DNA of 40,363 bases, taken from assembly GCA_964481885.1 (NCBI GenBank), contig CAYZUS010000017.1, forward strand, positions 1 to 40,363, written 5' to 3'. The first letter of the stretch is position 1; every line of letters starts with the position of its first letter. The translations under genes and the position numbers were made by a program. Positions 8,231 to 16,742 of the stretch are shown here, piece after piece. This DNA is from Fen731 sp964481885 (GTDB taxonomy: Bacteria > Actinomycetota > Humimicrobiia > Humimicrobiales > Humimicrobiaceae). The notes beneath the pieces were generated by a model, which had not been told where the DNA came from, made no database searches, and saw only the letters and a program-made list of their open reading frames with translations.

Positions 8231-8995
8231 TTATGATATTGTTGTCCCGCCATCGATTACCAGGGTATGGCCCGTTATGAAAGAGGAGGCATCTGATGCC
8301 AGATACAGCACTGCCAGCGCCACCTCTTCACATGTTCCAGCCCTGCCCATTGGTATTCTTGATAAAATATCCCTTGCATAATCTTTGTTTTTCATTAGCT
8401 CTCTAAGCGGTCCGGTTTCAAATTGTCCCGGTGCAACAGCATTTACCCTTATTTTATATTTTGCCCACTCCAGGGCAAGTGATCTTGTCATTCCCAGCAT
8501 TCCGGCTTTTGCTGCGCTGTAATGAGTGGTGCCTCTGGGTAAACCAATAACTGCAGCAATTGAGGCTACATTGACAATAACCCCGCCTTTTTGCTTCATG
8601 TGGGCAAAAACTCCCCTGGAACAATAGAAACTTCCGTACAGGTCTATCTTTGTTGTAACGTCAAATTGCTCATCTGTAAGATTCTCTGCAAGCGCCATCT
8701 CTGCATATCTTGCGCAATTTATTAAAATATCGATTCCGCCAAGGGTTTTGGCCCCAAATTCAACCAATCCATCAACTTCCTGCCTGTGTGCCACATTGCA
8801 TTTGTAGTAATAGGGCCTTCGGCCGTCCTTTTCCAAACCATCCAGAATAGCAGCGGCCTTATCGTCTTCAATTATGTCTGCCAGGACCACACTGGCGCCA
8901 TACTCCAGAAATAACTGCCCCAGCACTTTTCCGAGATTACCGGTGCCCCCGGTTATAATGGCATTTTTACCGGCAAGGCTAAAATAGTTTTTCAT
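8231..8995 (-). CDS. Short-chain dehydrogenase/reductase (SDR)
   Basis: This NAD(P)-dependent oxidoreductase of about 254 residues shows the classical SDR order: cofactor motif TGGTGNLG near residue 17, INCAR at the NNAG position, serine in VASIAA, catalytic YSAAK and PGQFETG after it. The acidic end of strand 2 (VVLADI) hints at NAD preference. A TTG one codon upstream could be the start, but ATG at 8995 sits 7 bases from GGGAG and is preferred. It is translated just ahead of the sugar kinase, so its substrate is probably a sugar or polyol intermediate. Confidence 0.92.
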   Translation of the reverse strand: MKNYFSLAGKNAIITGGTGNLGKVLGQLFLEYGASVVLADIIEDDKAAAILDGLEKDGRRPYYYKCNVAHRQEVDGLVEFGAKTLGGIDILINCARYAEMALAENLTDEQFDVTTKIDLYGSFYCSRGVFAHMKQKGGVIVNVASIAAVIGLPRGTTHYSAAKAGMLGMTRSLALEWAKYKIRVNAVAPGQFETGPLRELMKNKDYARDILSRIPMGRAGTCEEVALAVLYLASDASSFITGHTLVIDGGTTIS

Positions 8996-9152
8996 CAAAC
9001 AGCTCCCTCGTGTATTAATTTTTTCCCGATAAACAATCTGTTTTTTAATATTCTATATTGAAATTGTTATTCAAACTCTTGTCATTTAACTTGTGATATA
9101 AAACCTTTTTATTTAAATTTTTTTACAAGGATCCACCATAATCCATCTGGCC

Positions 9153-10172
9153 TTAATTCTTTAGTATAACTTCGCAGTTTTTTTCATATGACCTGATAAC
9201 TGCATTGACAACCTTTACAGATTTATACAGGTGCGATAAATCCTGGGGCTGTACTTTGGTATCAAGCATGTCCACGAAACGATGCATCTGCTCTTTAAAG
9301 ACCAGCGACAGATCAATCTCCCGTATAATTGTATCTTTTTCTGTAAAAATCACACAATAGCTGCGTTTTGAATCCGGAATAAAATTTAATGTAATATTGT
9401 AATTATCATAACCCAATACTGAAGTCACGGTGCCATTTTTCTCAAATGAGTTAACACTTATGCAATCATGGCCAAAAATCTCCAAAGCCATCTCAACAAG
9501 ATGTGAGCCGTAGTAGTGAAGATTACCATAAGGGTTCTTGGTCGTGGCGGAAAAATTCAGCACCGCTGTCCTGATGCTCTGAGTTTCATCAAGCAACAGT
9601 TCTTTTAATATCATTGTATCAGGGGCATATTTCAGTGATGATCCCCCCATTAATGGCGTATTGTATTTTTCTGCAGCCTCAATTATTGATAAAGCATCCT
9701 TTTCACTTATTGTAAAAGGTTTGTCAACAAACACAGGGATTTTTCGCTTTAAAAACGGGATCGCATACTGCGCATGATACATTCCATGCCGAAACATCAC
9801 CATTGCTGCGTCAACATTATCATACATTTCAGATGCATCGGTGGCTACAGTTTTTATTGAGTAAGCAGAAGCAATTTCTTTTGTTTTTTCATGGTCAAAC
9901 CCGAATATATATTCCACTCTTGCCCTGCCAAATCCATAGAAGTCAAAGCTGTCATATTTATAGGTATTATCAGATTTGTCCTGCTTGTCGTGGTTTTCCT
10001 GTTTACCATGATTGTTAATATTATCCCGCTTATCCTGTTTGGCAAGTTTGGCCTGATAACCGCTGTTAACCCGTTTATCGTGGTTTTCGAGATTGTCCTG
10101 ATATTTATTAAACAGGCCTGAAAAGATCTCCGCATGAGTGCTGCAAGTGCCCAGAATGCCTAATTTATACAT
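9153..10172 (-). CDS. Gfo/Idh/MocA-family oxidoreductase with a low-complexity insert
   Basis: The 339-residue protein has the family's N-terminal Rossmann domain (GILGTCSTHAE) and the conserved lysine motif in VFVDKPFTI, followed by a GGSSLKYA region and a C-terminal alpha/beta domain. Members oxidise or reduce sugars and related molecules with NAD(P). The glycine-rich motif is atypical (GTCSTH instead of GxGxxG), as in a subgroup with SHA/THA motifs. Residues about 26-72 are an Asn/Asp/Lys/His-rich insert with repeated NHDK-like units placed between helix 1 and strand 2. The ATG has AAAGG 9 bases upstream. It heads the cluster with the SDR and kinase, although 157 bases separate it from the SDR. 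Confidence 0.88.
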   Translation of the reverse strand: MYKLGILGTCSTHAEIFSGLFNKYQDNLENHDKRVNSGYQAKLAKQDKRDNINNHGKQENHDKQDKSDNTYKYDSFDFYGFGRARVEYIFGFDHEKTKEIASAYSIKTVATDASEMYDNVDAAMVMFRHGMYHAQYAIPFLKRKIPVFVDKPFTISEKDALSIIEAAEKYNTPLMGGSSLKYAPDTMILKELLLDETQSIRTAVLNFSATTKNPYGNLHYYGSHLVEMALEIFGHDCISVNSFEKNGTVTSVLGYDNYNITLNFIPDSKRSYCVIFTEKDTIIREIDLSLVFKEQMHRFVDMLDTKVQPQDLSHLYKSVKVVNAVIRSYEKNCEVILKN

Positions 10173-10711
10173 TTTAATGCGCCTTTGGCTTTACATATTA
10201 TATCCGGATGTATCATCAGATTATTCTCCCATACAGGATGTTTATTTAGCAAATACAACTTATTAATTTGAATTTAAACGAATTCTAGTCTGATTAATTA
10301 TTTATCCAAACCCCTGATAACATTTAAGTCTGTAAAAGGACAGTGATATATCTCAAGATGAGTAATGGCGCTTTACTGTTTTTCCAATTATGCCCATTTA
10401 CTTTCTCCATCCTTAAATGAATTATTGTAATAGCAATAATACTACCGTTAACCCTGCATATCAATTCACCTAAGCAAACTGCGATTCTGTGTAATTACTG
10501 CCAAAATGCTACCGTTAATCATAGGTATCGATTAACTGTTAATACATCGTACCCTGAGATAATAAATTTTTAAATAATTCAGGCAAGCTCTATCGAGGAT
10601 TTTTGCGGAAGGCAATTGTGCTGTTATTTGAGTTGGTTAAACGATTATTATTCACACAGTTGCTTGTGAAAGTTAAAGAAACTTATGTTTTTCCTGAACC
10701 TGACCACAGTT
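10173..10711. other. Gene-free stretch with a direct repeat, between the Gfo gene and vapC
   Basis: I see no credible ORF in this AT-rich stretch. It holds two related 25-base direct repeats starting at 10442 and 10509 (67 bases apart), each opening with CTACCGTTAA and closing with TATCRATT; 19 of 25 positions agree. TTAACTGTTAA (10532-10542) is a small palindrome overlapping the second copy. They are upstream of the sugar cluster on the minus strand and could be operators. Confidence 0.5.
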
Positions 10712-11218
10712 TCAACTGATTTCTAATAAAAAATCAGAAAGCATAATAACTTTTATATTGTTATCTTTCGATGCTTCGTAAAGTTTCCTGTCAGCGGTAA
10801 TTAATAAAGCATCCAGATCTTCAGATAAAGATAAATAAATACTATCGTAAAAAGATATATTTAATTTTCTGGAATTGAGAAATGCTTTAGAGAATGTATT
10901 TTTATTGACTCCTAAAATAACAATTAAATCATAGATTTCAGAAATAATTTTATTTATTCTTGAATCATCCAGTTCTAGTTTTATTCTGTAAATATTTAAT
11001 AATTCATAGAGCAGCAAGTCCGGTGCAAAAAATATATAATTTTTTGACTCAAGGTTATCGTAAATAATTGATGCATTGTAAACGTCCTCTTCATTTTTCT
11101 TATAATACCATTTGGTTATGACTGATGTGTCCAATACGTATCTTTTTTTTTGCGTTTCCTTTATAAGGTATTCAGTATAATTTATTTCTTCATTATTAAA
11201 GTCTGAGTAATCCTCCAC
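10712..11218 (-). CDS. vapC: PIN-domain toxin, VapC type
   Basis: The 168-residue protein has a PIN ribonuclease core with the acidic residues expected for Mg-dependent cleavage: D30 in YVLDTSV, E in LLYELLN, and D in FYDSIYL and TADRKLYE. VapC toxins cut RNA, often initiator tRNA or 23S rRNA, and are held inactive by the cognate antitoxin. The start is GTG with GGAAGG 9 bases upstream, 4 bases after the antitoxin stop. The first 25 residues are an acidic extension ahead of the PIN core, which is longer than usual. Target RNA is unknown. Confidence 0.85.
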   Translation of the reverse strand: MEDYSDFNNEEINYTEYLIKETQKKRYVLDTSVITKWYYKKNEEDVYNASIIYDNLESKNYIFFAPDLLLYELLNIYRIKLELDDSRINKIISEIYDLIVILGVNKNTFSKAFLNSRKLNISFYDSIYLSLSEDLDALLITADRKLYEASKDNNIKVIMLSDFLLEIS

Positions 11219-11222
11219 TTTA

Positions 11223-11513
11223 TTATGCCTTCCACCTATTTAACAATTCATCTGCATGGGTATCTCTGAATTTTCTGATTTCCGCAACTGGATCCCAGTC
11301 CTTAATACCCAAACTCATTATTTCTTCGCTGGTTTCTTTGACACTTTCAACTGCTTTTTTCTTTTTTTTCATGTAGTCCTCTTCCCATAGAGATTTGAAA
11401 TAATTTTCAACAGCATTGATCAGAACGTGGTTTCTTTTTAGTTTATTCCTATTTTTATATTCATCAATTTTCACAAGCAAATTATCAGGAATTGACACTA
11501 ATATTTTTGCCAT
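11223..11513 (-). CDS. vapB: Ribbon-helix-helix antitoxin paired with the PIN toxin
   Basis: The 96-residue protein begins with a ribbon-helix-helix strand and helices (ILVSIPDNLLVKIDEY, then RNHVLINAVENYF), the DNA-binding fold of CopG-like antitoxins. A charged C-terminal tail (AEIRKFRDTHADELL) is the part that usually wraps the toxin. The ATG has AGAGG about 8 bases upstream. It is transcribed first, with the toxin 4 bases downstream, as expected for a type II system. Autorepression is likely through the palindromes upstream. Confidence 0.85.
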   Translation of the reverse strand: MAKILVSIPDNLLVKIDEYKNRNKLKRNHVLINAVENYFKSLWEEDYMKKKKKAVESVKETSEEIMSLGIKDWDPVAEIRKFRDTHADELLNRWKA

Positions 11514-11601
11514 TACTTTTACCTCTGCATTATTTTTTTAAAATTCGAGCTTAAAATATTTGAAATTCTTTTTTTCAGTTCAATGTATTTTGAATACTTG
11601 C

Positions 11602-11649
11602 ATTATATCATATTATATATAGTAAAATATATCTTATTATATATAATAA
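11602..11649 (-). promoter_or_regulatory. Extended -10 promoter and palindromic operator of vapBC
   Basis: On the minus strand TGATATAAT (11610 to 11602) is a perfect extended -10 element, about 90 bases before the antitoxin ATG; no good -35 is needed or seen. Just upstream lies the perfect 16-base palindrome TTATTATATATAATAA (11634-11649), with a related half at 11611-11624. RHH antitoxins typically bind such palindromes to repress their own operon. Confidence 0.5.
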
Positions 11650-12060
11650 ACAATATAATTTTTGAATATTGATTTGTATATTAAAGTACGATAGCCCGCC
11701 ATGTAAGTTTTTTGCATTTGAAAATTCCTCCATATTTCGGTTGAAAAGTACCACGCTTAACTTCCATATGCACATAAACCAGGAAGAAAAAGAAGTATGA
11801 TTAAGTCAGGATTTTCGAGTTTTAAACTTGCGCAAAGACAAATACCAAATGTTTTACATTTCCATAATATTACACGCAAATCCCTTAACATTTAACCTGT
11901 ATAGTAATACTTGTAAACAATAACTATATCCTGGATAAACATGCATTTGAAACGATTGTTTTTAATATATTTTATTAAATAGTTCGTTTTAAATATTATA
12001 ATTTTTTTATATATGAATAGAATCAATATAAGCAATTCTAATATTTAAATAGAGGCAGAA
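11650..12060. other. Gene-free AT-rich stretch
   Basis: No convincing coding frame, RNA gene or terminator is visible here. It separates the minus-strand vapBC operon from the plus-strand hypothetical gene and must contain the promoter of the latter, which I could not place with confidence. Confidence 0.5.
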
Positions 12061-12576
12061 GTGCAATCATTCAGAATAGACAATAATTTTATAAATAACA
12101 ACGACGGCTCGCAGACTGCCCGGAACCCCTATTCAAGAACTCGGTTTTCGGGTTTTCAAAGCACCTATTCGCAGAAACAATTTCCAACTGCCCCTGAAAA
12201 GAATCCCGGCGATCAGGTCTTCGAGACATATCAGAACCTGTGTGTTCTTATTGATGTTCTGGAAAACAAAATCTATATCTTTCAGGTAAACGGCAATTTT
12301 GCCGGACTTCATGATAAGTTTCTAAAAGATCTGAGAAATCTTGTCAGCAAGCTCAGGGAACTTAAAGAAAATCTAAGTTTAGACAATCTTGACAGGACAT
12401 TGGCAGAGCTTAAATCTCTCGGTAAAGATAATTTTGAATTACTTCAGAAATTAGTAAACATGGAGAATAACCATACAAACAAAAAATCAGCTGTAATGCC
12501 TTCTTATATGTTTTCCTTCTACGACAGGGTAAATGAGAAAAAAGCTCAGTCATTGGGAATTGATGTTTATTATTAA
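12061..12576 (+). CDS. Hypothetical helical protein
   Basis: I do not recognise this 171-residue protein. The first 50 residues are rich in Asn, Ser, Gln and Phe and look disordered. The middle (about 55-130) is amphipathic helix with regular leucines (LRNLVSKLRELKENLSL), possibly a coiled coil, and the end is short and aromatic-rich. No signal peptide or membrane segment is evident. The start is GTG with GAGG 5 bases upstream. Its neighbours are unrelated, and codon use looks like the rest of the window. Confidence 0.7.
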   Translation: MQSFRIDNNFINNNDGSQTARNPYSRTRFSGFQSTYSQKQFPTAPEKNPGDQVFETYQNLCVLIDVLENKIYIFQVNGNFAGLHDKFLKDLRNLVSKLRELKENLSLDNLDRTLAELKSLGKDNFELLQKLVNMENNHTNKKSAVMPSYMFSFYDRVNEKKAQSLGIDVYY

Positions 12577-12768
12577 TTCTTTAGGTACAGTCAGTGCAGC
12601 TTCTCTAATAATTCAGCTCCTGCAATTTTCTTTTTACATTTGAGCTTTGGCAAATAGCCGATATCCCTGTATTTGATTTTTGGCATAAAGCCGATCTTTT
12701 ATTTATTGTTTGGATTTTTTATTAATACCTATTTCCCGGCAGCTTATTATTTTTTTAAAAACAAACTT

Positions 12769-12802
12769 CCAAAAGATAATATTTTATAAGAATATCTTTT
12801 GG
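12769..12802 (-). terminator. Intrinsic terminator candidate of the esterase gene
   Basis: CCAAAAGATA (12769-12778) and TATCTTTTGG (12793-12802) make a perfect 10-bp stem with a 14-base loop, 30 bases past the esterase stop. On the minus strand a GTTTTT run follows within a few bases. It may also stop transcripts arriving from the plus-strand hypothetical gene. Confidence 0.55.
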
Positions 12803-12832
12803 ATCCTACAAATCATAAGACAGGTTTCGTCT

Positions 12833-13720
12833 TTATAATGTTTCCTGCCCCTGGGTCTCTCTCATAAACGCCACTGCTTCATCTAATGCTCTGTGGGCCT
12901 CAGGGATTGGCAGGATGACCCAATCATGCTGCATGCCTGCGTATTTATAAGCTCTGATTTTTGTGCTTCCCGCATTGCCTGAATCGCAAAATTCCATGCA
13001 GTCAGGGCAGAATATTTCTTCGGAACCGAAAAAAACAGCAATATCGCCTAATCCCGTTAAATCACCATATTTCGGTGAAACAAGATATTGAGCTGCATGG
13101 CGATTGCCCGCATATATTTCCCCGATTTTCCGTAGAGACTCTGTATCAAGCACAAAATCACGCTTCTCGTATAGGGAAATCCGTTTATTTGTCAATTTAA
13201 TATCCAGCCATGGTGAAAAAAGGATGATTTTTTCAGCACCTTTCAATCCTTTGTCCCTGATAAGCATGGAAAGGGATAATGCCAGGCCGCCGCCTGCAGA
13301 ATCCCCCATCAAAACAAACTGGTGATCCGGATGAGCCGACAACAGCCGGCTATAGGTTTCAAGGGCCATATCCATAGTATCCACAACACTAAATTCAGGC
13401 GCCAGAGGGTAATCCACATAAGTCACTGTACAATTCGCCCGGTCAATAAGCTGCTTCATTATCTGAAAATGCCCCCCTGATGCTTCAATTGAGTAACCCC
13501 CGCCGTGAAAATAGATGACATGTTGAAGTGTCTTGCTTTCAGGAGGACTTATGGTTAACACCAGCCGGCCAAACACCACTAGCTCCGTTGTTCTATACTT
13601 TTTTTTTGAAAAATAAGGCACTTTCCCTTTAGCTGACCGCTTGGGATGCATAAAATCAATCCGTTCCTTAAAACGAATCATTTTTAAAATCTTAAATATC
13701 ATTATGCTGAGATAACTCAT
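12833..13720 (-). CDS. Alpha/beta hydrolase, HSL-family esterase
   Basis: The 295-residue enzyme belongs to the hormone-sensitive-lipase group: oxyanion motif HGGGY, nucleophile serine in GDSAGGG, catalytic aspartate probably in EIFCPDC and histidine in GMQHDW. It should hydrolyse short acyl esters in the cytosol. The N-terminus is hydrophobic and basic (about residues 1-25). Internal ATGs at codons 7 and 24 are possible starts, because no good ribosome site precedes the first. It stands alone between a hairpin terminator and the histidine kinase gene. Confidence 0.92.
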   Translation of the reverse strand: MSYLSIMIFKILKMIRFKERIDFMHPKRSAKGKVPYFSKKKYRTTELVVFGRLVLTISPPESKTLQHVIYFHGGGYSIEASGGHFQIMKQLIDRANCTVTYVDYPLAPEFSVVDTMDMALETYSRLLSAHPDHQFVLMGDSAGGGLALSLSMLIRDKGLKGAEKIILFSPWLDIKLTNKRISLYEKRDFVLDTESLRKIGEIYAGNRHAAQYLVSPKYGDLTGLGDIAVFFGSEEIFCPDCMEFCDSGNAGSTKIRAYKYAGMQHDWVILPIPEAHRALDEAVAFMRETQGQETL

Positions 13721-13849
13721 GAACTGTTTTTACTCCGTATTTCGTTTACCAAACAGAAAACTCAGATCGCTTGCTACAAATAAATACCCAATTTTTGATG
13801 AGCTTTGGAATCATTTCAAAACCCTGCAATTTTTTTATTTTCTAAAATT

Positions 13850-14992
13850 TTAGTAAGGCAGATTTATTATTACTTTGGTCCAGTTTCCAGGAGAGCTTTG
13901 GATTTTAATATCACCCTTATGTTTATTTATTATTTCTTTTGTGATTGCAAGACCAAGCCCGCTGCCATCACTGTATAGCCCTGAATTATTGGGCGATCTG
14001 TAGAATCTTTCAAAAACAAAGGCAATCTCCTCAGCCGGGATTCCGGTGCCATCATCAGTTATCTCAATTTGCACTGTTTTTGGCTGCTTTAATACTCTAA
14101 TCTGTACATGCCCGGTGGGTTTGGAATAATCTACTGCATTTTTAAGGATATTATAAAAAGCCTGCTTTAATTTATTTGCATCCCCTGTTATAAAAATGCC
14201 GTTTATTGGTTCCACATTTTCTGTATCTTTTATGGTTTCAGCAACTGTGTGCGGAATTTTTTGATCTCCCGCTGTAATAGTCACTTTTCTTTCTGCGGCA
14301 TAATGCTTCATATTATGCAATACGCCGGAAATTATTTGAGAGAGGTCCAGTTTTTCAAATTTAAACTCTTCATTCCCAGAATCAGCTCTCAGGATAAAAA
14401 GCAGGTTTTCAACAAGGTCCGCCATCCTGTTTATTTCTTCAAGGTTGCTGCTCAGTATGGGTCTGCATTCCATTGGATTTGCAGGGTTTCTTAATTCAAC
14501 CTCAATACCGGTTTTCATAATGCTGAGCGGGGTCCTGAGCTCATGTGAAGCATCGGACATGAACCTTTTTTGAACATCCTGATTGTTTTGGATTGGTTTT
14601 AGAGTAAATCCTGCAAGCGCGTATCCCAAAAATGCTGAAAAAGTTATTATAAAGCCATCGGCAATAAGGATTATGTTGCCAAGTCGCCGGGAAGCATTCG
14701 CGCTGATTTCCCGGGGCGTCAGAGATAATTGTGAAATGGCCACCTGATCTTCCCTTTCTCCAAGTTCTGATTCGCTGCCATGATCCTCTCCTGCCAGATC
14801 ATCTTCAAAATCTCCCCTGAGGTAATAAAGATATCCGAAATAAATTATGAAACTGAAAAGTATGACTATAACTGAAATAAAAAGGGTATAAAATATTGTT
14901 AATTTCCATCTTGCCCTGATGAAAATATTGCTGTCACTTTTTCCAGACTTTCTGCTTGACCTGATTCTATTATTTTTTTTGTATTCAGCCAT
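13850..14992 (-). CDS. Membrane sensor histidine kinase, HisKA/HATPase
   Basis: The 380-residue kinase has two membrane helices (about 31-57 and 104-127) flanking an extracytoplasmic loop of only about 45 acidic residues. The phosphoacceptor is H150 in SDASHELRTP; the ATPase follows with N box NILKNAVDYS, G1 DDGTGIP, F box FERFYRS and G2 GSGLGLAI. The short outer loop and the lack of a clear HAMP domain suggest sensing in or near the membrane. It is downstream of the response regulator gene by 189 bases, in the same direction, and its ATG has AAGG 9 bases away. Confidence 0.93.
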   Translation of the reverse strand: MAEYKKNNRIRSSRKSGKSDSNIFIRARWKLTIFYTLFISVIVILFSFIIYFGYLYYLRGDFEDDLAGEDHGSESELGEREDQVAISQLSLTPREISANASRRLGNIILIADGFIITFSAFLGYALAGFTLKPIQNNQDVQKRFMSDASHELRTPLSIMKTGIEVELRNPANPMECRPILSSNLEEINRMADLVENLLFILRADSGNEEFKFEKLDLSQIISGVLHNMKHYAAERKVTITAGDQKIPHTVAETIKDTENVEPINGIFITGDANKLKQAFYNILKNAVDYSKPTGHVQIRVLKQPKTVQIEITDDGTGIPAEEIAFVFERFYRSPNNSGLYSDGSGLGLAITKEIINKHKGDIKIQSSPGNWTKVIINLPY

Positions 14993-15181
14993 TATTTTAT
15001 ACCTTGCCGCACCGGCAGATTAGTGTCCAAACATTTTCCACTCTGTTCCCTGTTTTGTACGCCTAGCCTCAATCTTTTTTACTCTACATCCTGCTCCATG
15101 CCTTGTATCTTAATTCTTTTACGTCCTGTAGCATCGTTTATTTGAATTTTATTGTTTGACAAAGCATCTCATGCTTAAGCC

Positions 15182-15859
15182 TCAGTCCTTTTTTATTCTG
15201 TACCCAACTCCATGCACCGTTTCAATCATTTTCACTTTGAAATTGCCATCGAGTTTTTTCCTCAAGTTTTTCATATGGACGTCCACTACGTTGCTGAAAG
15301 AATCAAAATCGAAATCCCAAAGGCTGCTTAAGATGCTGTCTCTCGATAAAGTTATGCCGGCGTTTCTCATCATGTATTCCAGAATCCTGAATTCTTTAAG
15401 GGTCAGGGATATTTCTTTGCCCTCTCTGTATACTTTTTTTGAGGAAGGGTTTAAAACCAGGCCCTTTATCGTCAGCTCAGGAGGAAATACAAAAATGGGC
15501 CTTCGCAAAAGAGCCCTTATTCTGGCAAGAAGCTCATTAAATTCAAATGGCTTGATAAGGTAGTCATCTGCCCCGCTGTCAAGCCCTGAGATTTTATCCT
15601 GTGTTGCATCCCTGGCAGTCAGCATCAAAACAGGGGTCCTTATATTATTGTCCCTGAGATTTTTACAGACATCCAAACCATTTTTGCCGGGAAGCATTAC
15701 ATCCAGTATGGCAAGCCCGTAGTCTTCAAAATTTAACAAAAGATTTTTTTCCCCGCTCAAACCATCGTAAAAGCAGTCTGCGGCATAACCCTCATTTTCA
15801 AGTCCTTTTTTTAAACTGTCAGCCAGCTTTTTGGAATCTTCTATTATTATTATTTTCAT
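15182..15859 (-). CDS. OmpR-family response regulator
   Basis: The 225-residue protein has a receiver domain with acidic pocket E7/D8, phosphoacceptor D53 in AILDVMLPG, T in MLTARDA and K in LIKPFEF. A winged-helix DNA-binding domain follows (LTLKEFRILEYMM to TVHGVGYRIKKD). It is the partner of the histidine kinase encoded just downstream. The regulon is unknown; the flanking esterase and the electron-transfer module further upstream are possible targets. No strong ribosome site precedes the ATG. Confidence 0.94.
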   Translation of the reverse strand: MKIIIIEDSKKLADSLKKGLENEGYAADCFYDGLSGEKNLLLNFEDYGLAILDVMLPGKNGLDVCKNLRDNNIRTPVLMLTARDATQDKISGLDSGADDYLIKPFEFNELLARIRALLRRPIFVFPPELTIKGLVLNPSSKKVYREGKEISLTLKEFRILEYMMRNAGITLSRDSILSSLWDFDFDSFSNVVDVHMKNLRKKLDGNFKVKMIETVHGVGYRIKKD

Positions 15860-16069
15860 ATAACTAATTCTTGTTGGACAATCCTGCTCTTATTGAACCG
15901 CTTATCCAAATTATGTTTAAATTTCTCTGAATTTACCTTCTTTTATCAATTATTCACCAGAAGCCAATTAATTTCTTTTAAGATCACCGGACGGAATAAG
16001 AGGCTGTTTTTGCATTGTAAAATATAGTAATTTCCGAATTCCGGATATAGCAAACTTCTTTTTTGATAA

Positions 16070-16345
16070 TCAGCGAAAAAGATCAGCATGTGTGCCAGTT
16101 CGTGTTAAGAATAGAGTTTCCTTGTCATATTTGTAAATTAGCAGCCAGTCTGATTCTATATGACATTCTCTGCTGCCATAATATTCTCCCGTCAGCTTAT
16201 GTCCCCGGTACATTTTATCCAAATTTTCTCCACAAGCAAGAGAGCGAACTATGGATTTCAGCTTTTCCATGTCCTTGTTTCTTCCGGTTAGCCTTTCAAT
16301 GTCTTTTTCAAAGATTGTACTGCTGTGAACCTGCTTCATCGTCAT
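16070..16345 (-). CDS. yafQ: YafQ-family mRNA interferase toxin
   Basis: The 91-residue RelE-superfamily toxin keeps every residue known to matter in E. coli YafQ, shifted by one: H49, H62, D66, W67, R82, H86 and F90 (HKLTGEY, RECHI, DWLLIY, RTGTHADLF). YafQ cleaves mRNA in the ribosome during translation. Its ATG overlaps the antitoxin stop in an ATGA junction, showing translational coupling. A second ATG two codons in is also possible. The intact active site suggests a functional toxin. Confidence 0.93.
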   Translation of the reverse strand: MTMKQVHSSTIFEKDIERLTGRNKDMEKLKSIVRSLACGENLDKMYRGHKLTGEYYGSRECHIESDWLLIYKYDKETLFLTRTGTHADLFR

Positions 16346-16617
16346 ATTCCAAGATGCCTGAACAATTCAGCAGCATTTTCGAATTTCCTGCCGCCCCCAT
16401 TTTCTATTTCTTCCATGGCAGCTATGGTTTCAGCATTAGGAATATTTACTTCAAAGGGCAGGCCTTGATAAATTTCGACTTGTTTGAAAAATAATGTGAT
16501 TGCCTGTGTAGTCGTCAGACCCAAAAGATTAAAATATTTTTCTGCTTTTGCTTTTAATTCGGGCTCCATGCGGGCTCGAACCATGGCGCTTTTTATTACA
16601 GCCTTTGTTTTACTCAT
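16342..16617 (-). CDS. dinJ: RelB/DinJ-family antitoxin
   Basis: The protein has the RelB/DinJ signature: an N-terminal ribbon-helix-helix (SAMVRARMEPELKAKAEKY), then LGLTTTQAITLFFKQ and GLPFEVNIPNAET. It neutralises YafQ and represses the operon. Longer forms from TTG at 16638 or ATG at 16629 are possible, but AAAGGA directly abuts that ATG. The ATG at 16617 gives 91 residues, usual for the family, and lies 12 bases from AAAGGA, exactly as in the membrane oxidoreductase gene upstream. The two initiation regions are related by duplication. Confidence 0.9.
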   Translation of the reverse strand: MSKTKAVIKSAMVRARMEPELKAKAEKYFNLLGLTTTQAITLFFKQVEIYQGLPFEVNIPNAETIAAMEEIENGGGRKFENAAELFRHLGI

Positions 16618-16625
16618 TATTATAA

Positions 16626-16673
16626 CCATTCCTTTCAATGCACAAAACAGTAGTTAAAAATCTCTCTTTTAAG
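16626..16673 (-). repeat. Duplicated 5' leader, copy in front of dinJ
   Basis: This 48-base block aligns without gaps to 18272-18319 in front of the NqrB-like gene; about 37 of 48 positions match. The minus strand of both includes TTTTAACTACT and GAAAGGAATGG, and the start codon follows at the same distance in both. Confidence 0.7.
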
Positions 16674-16742
16674 TCTTTTATTCCTCCACGAAATATAATG
16701 TAGCACCTGCGGGATACATTGTCAAATGCACAAGCCCAACCG

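Noticed and set aside
11700..11800. Possible insertion-sequence end in the gene-free stretch
   Set aside because: One phrase looked IS-like, but no transposase fragment, terminal inverted repeat or target duplication could be found.
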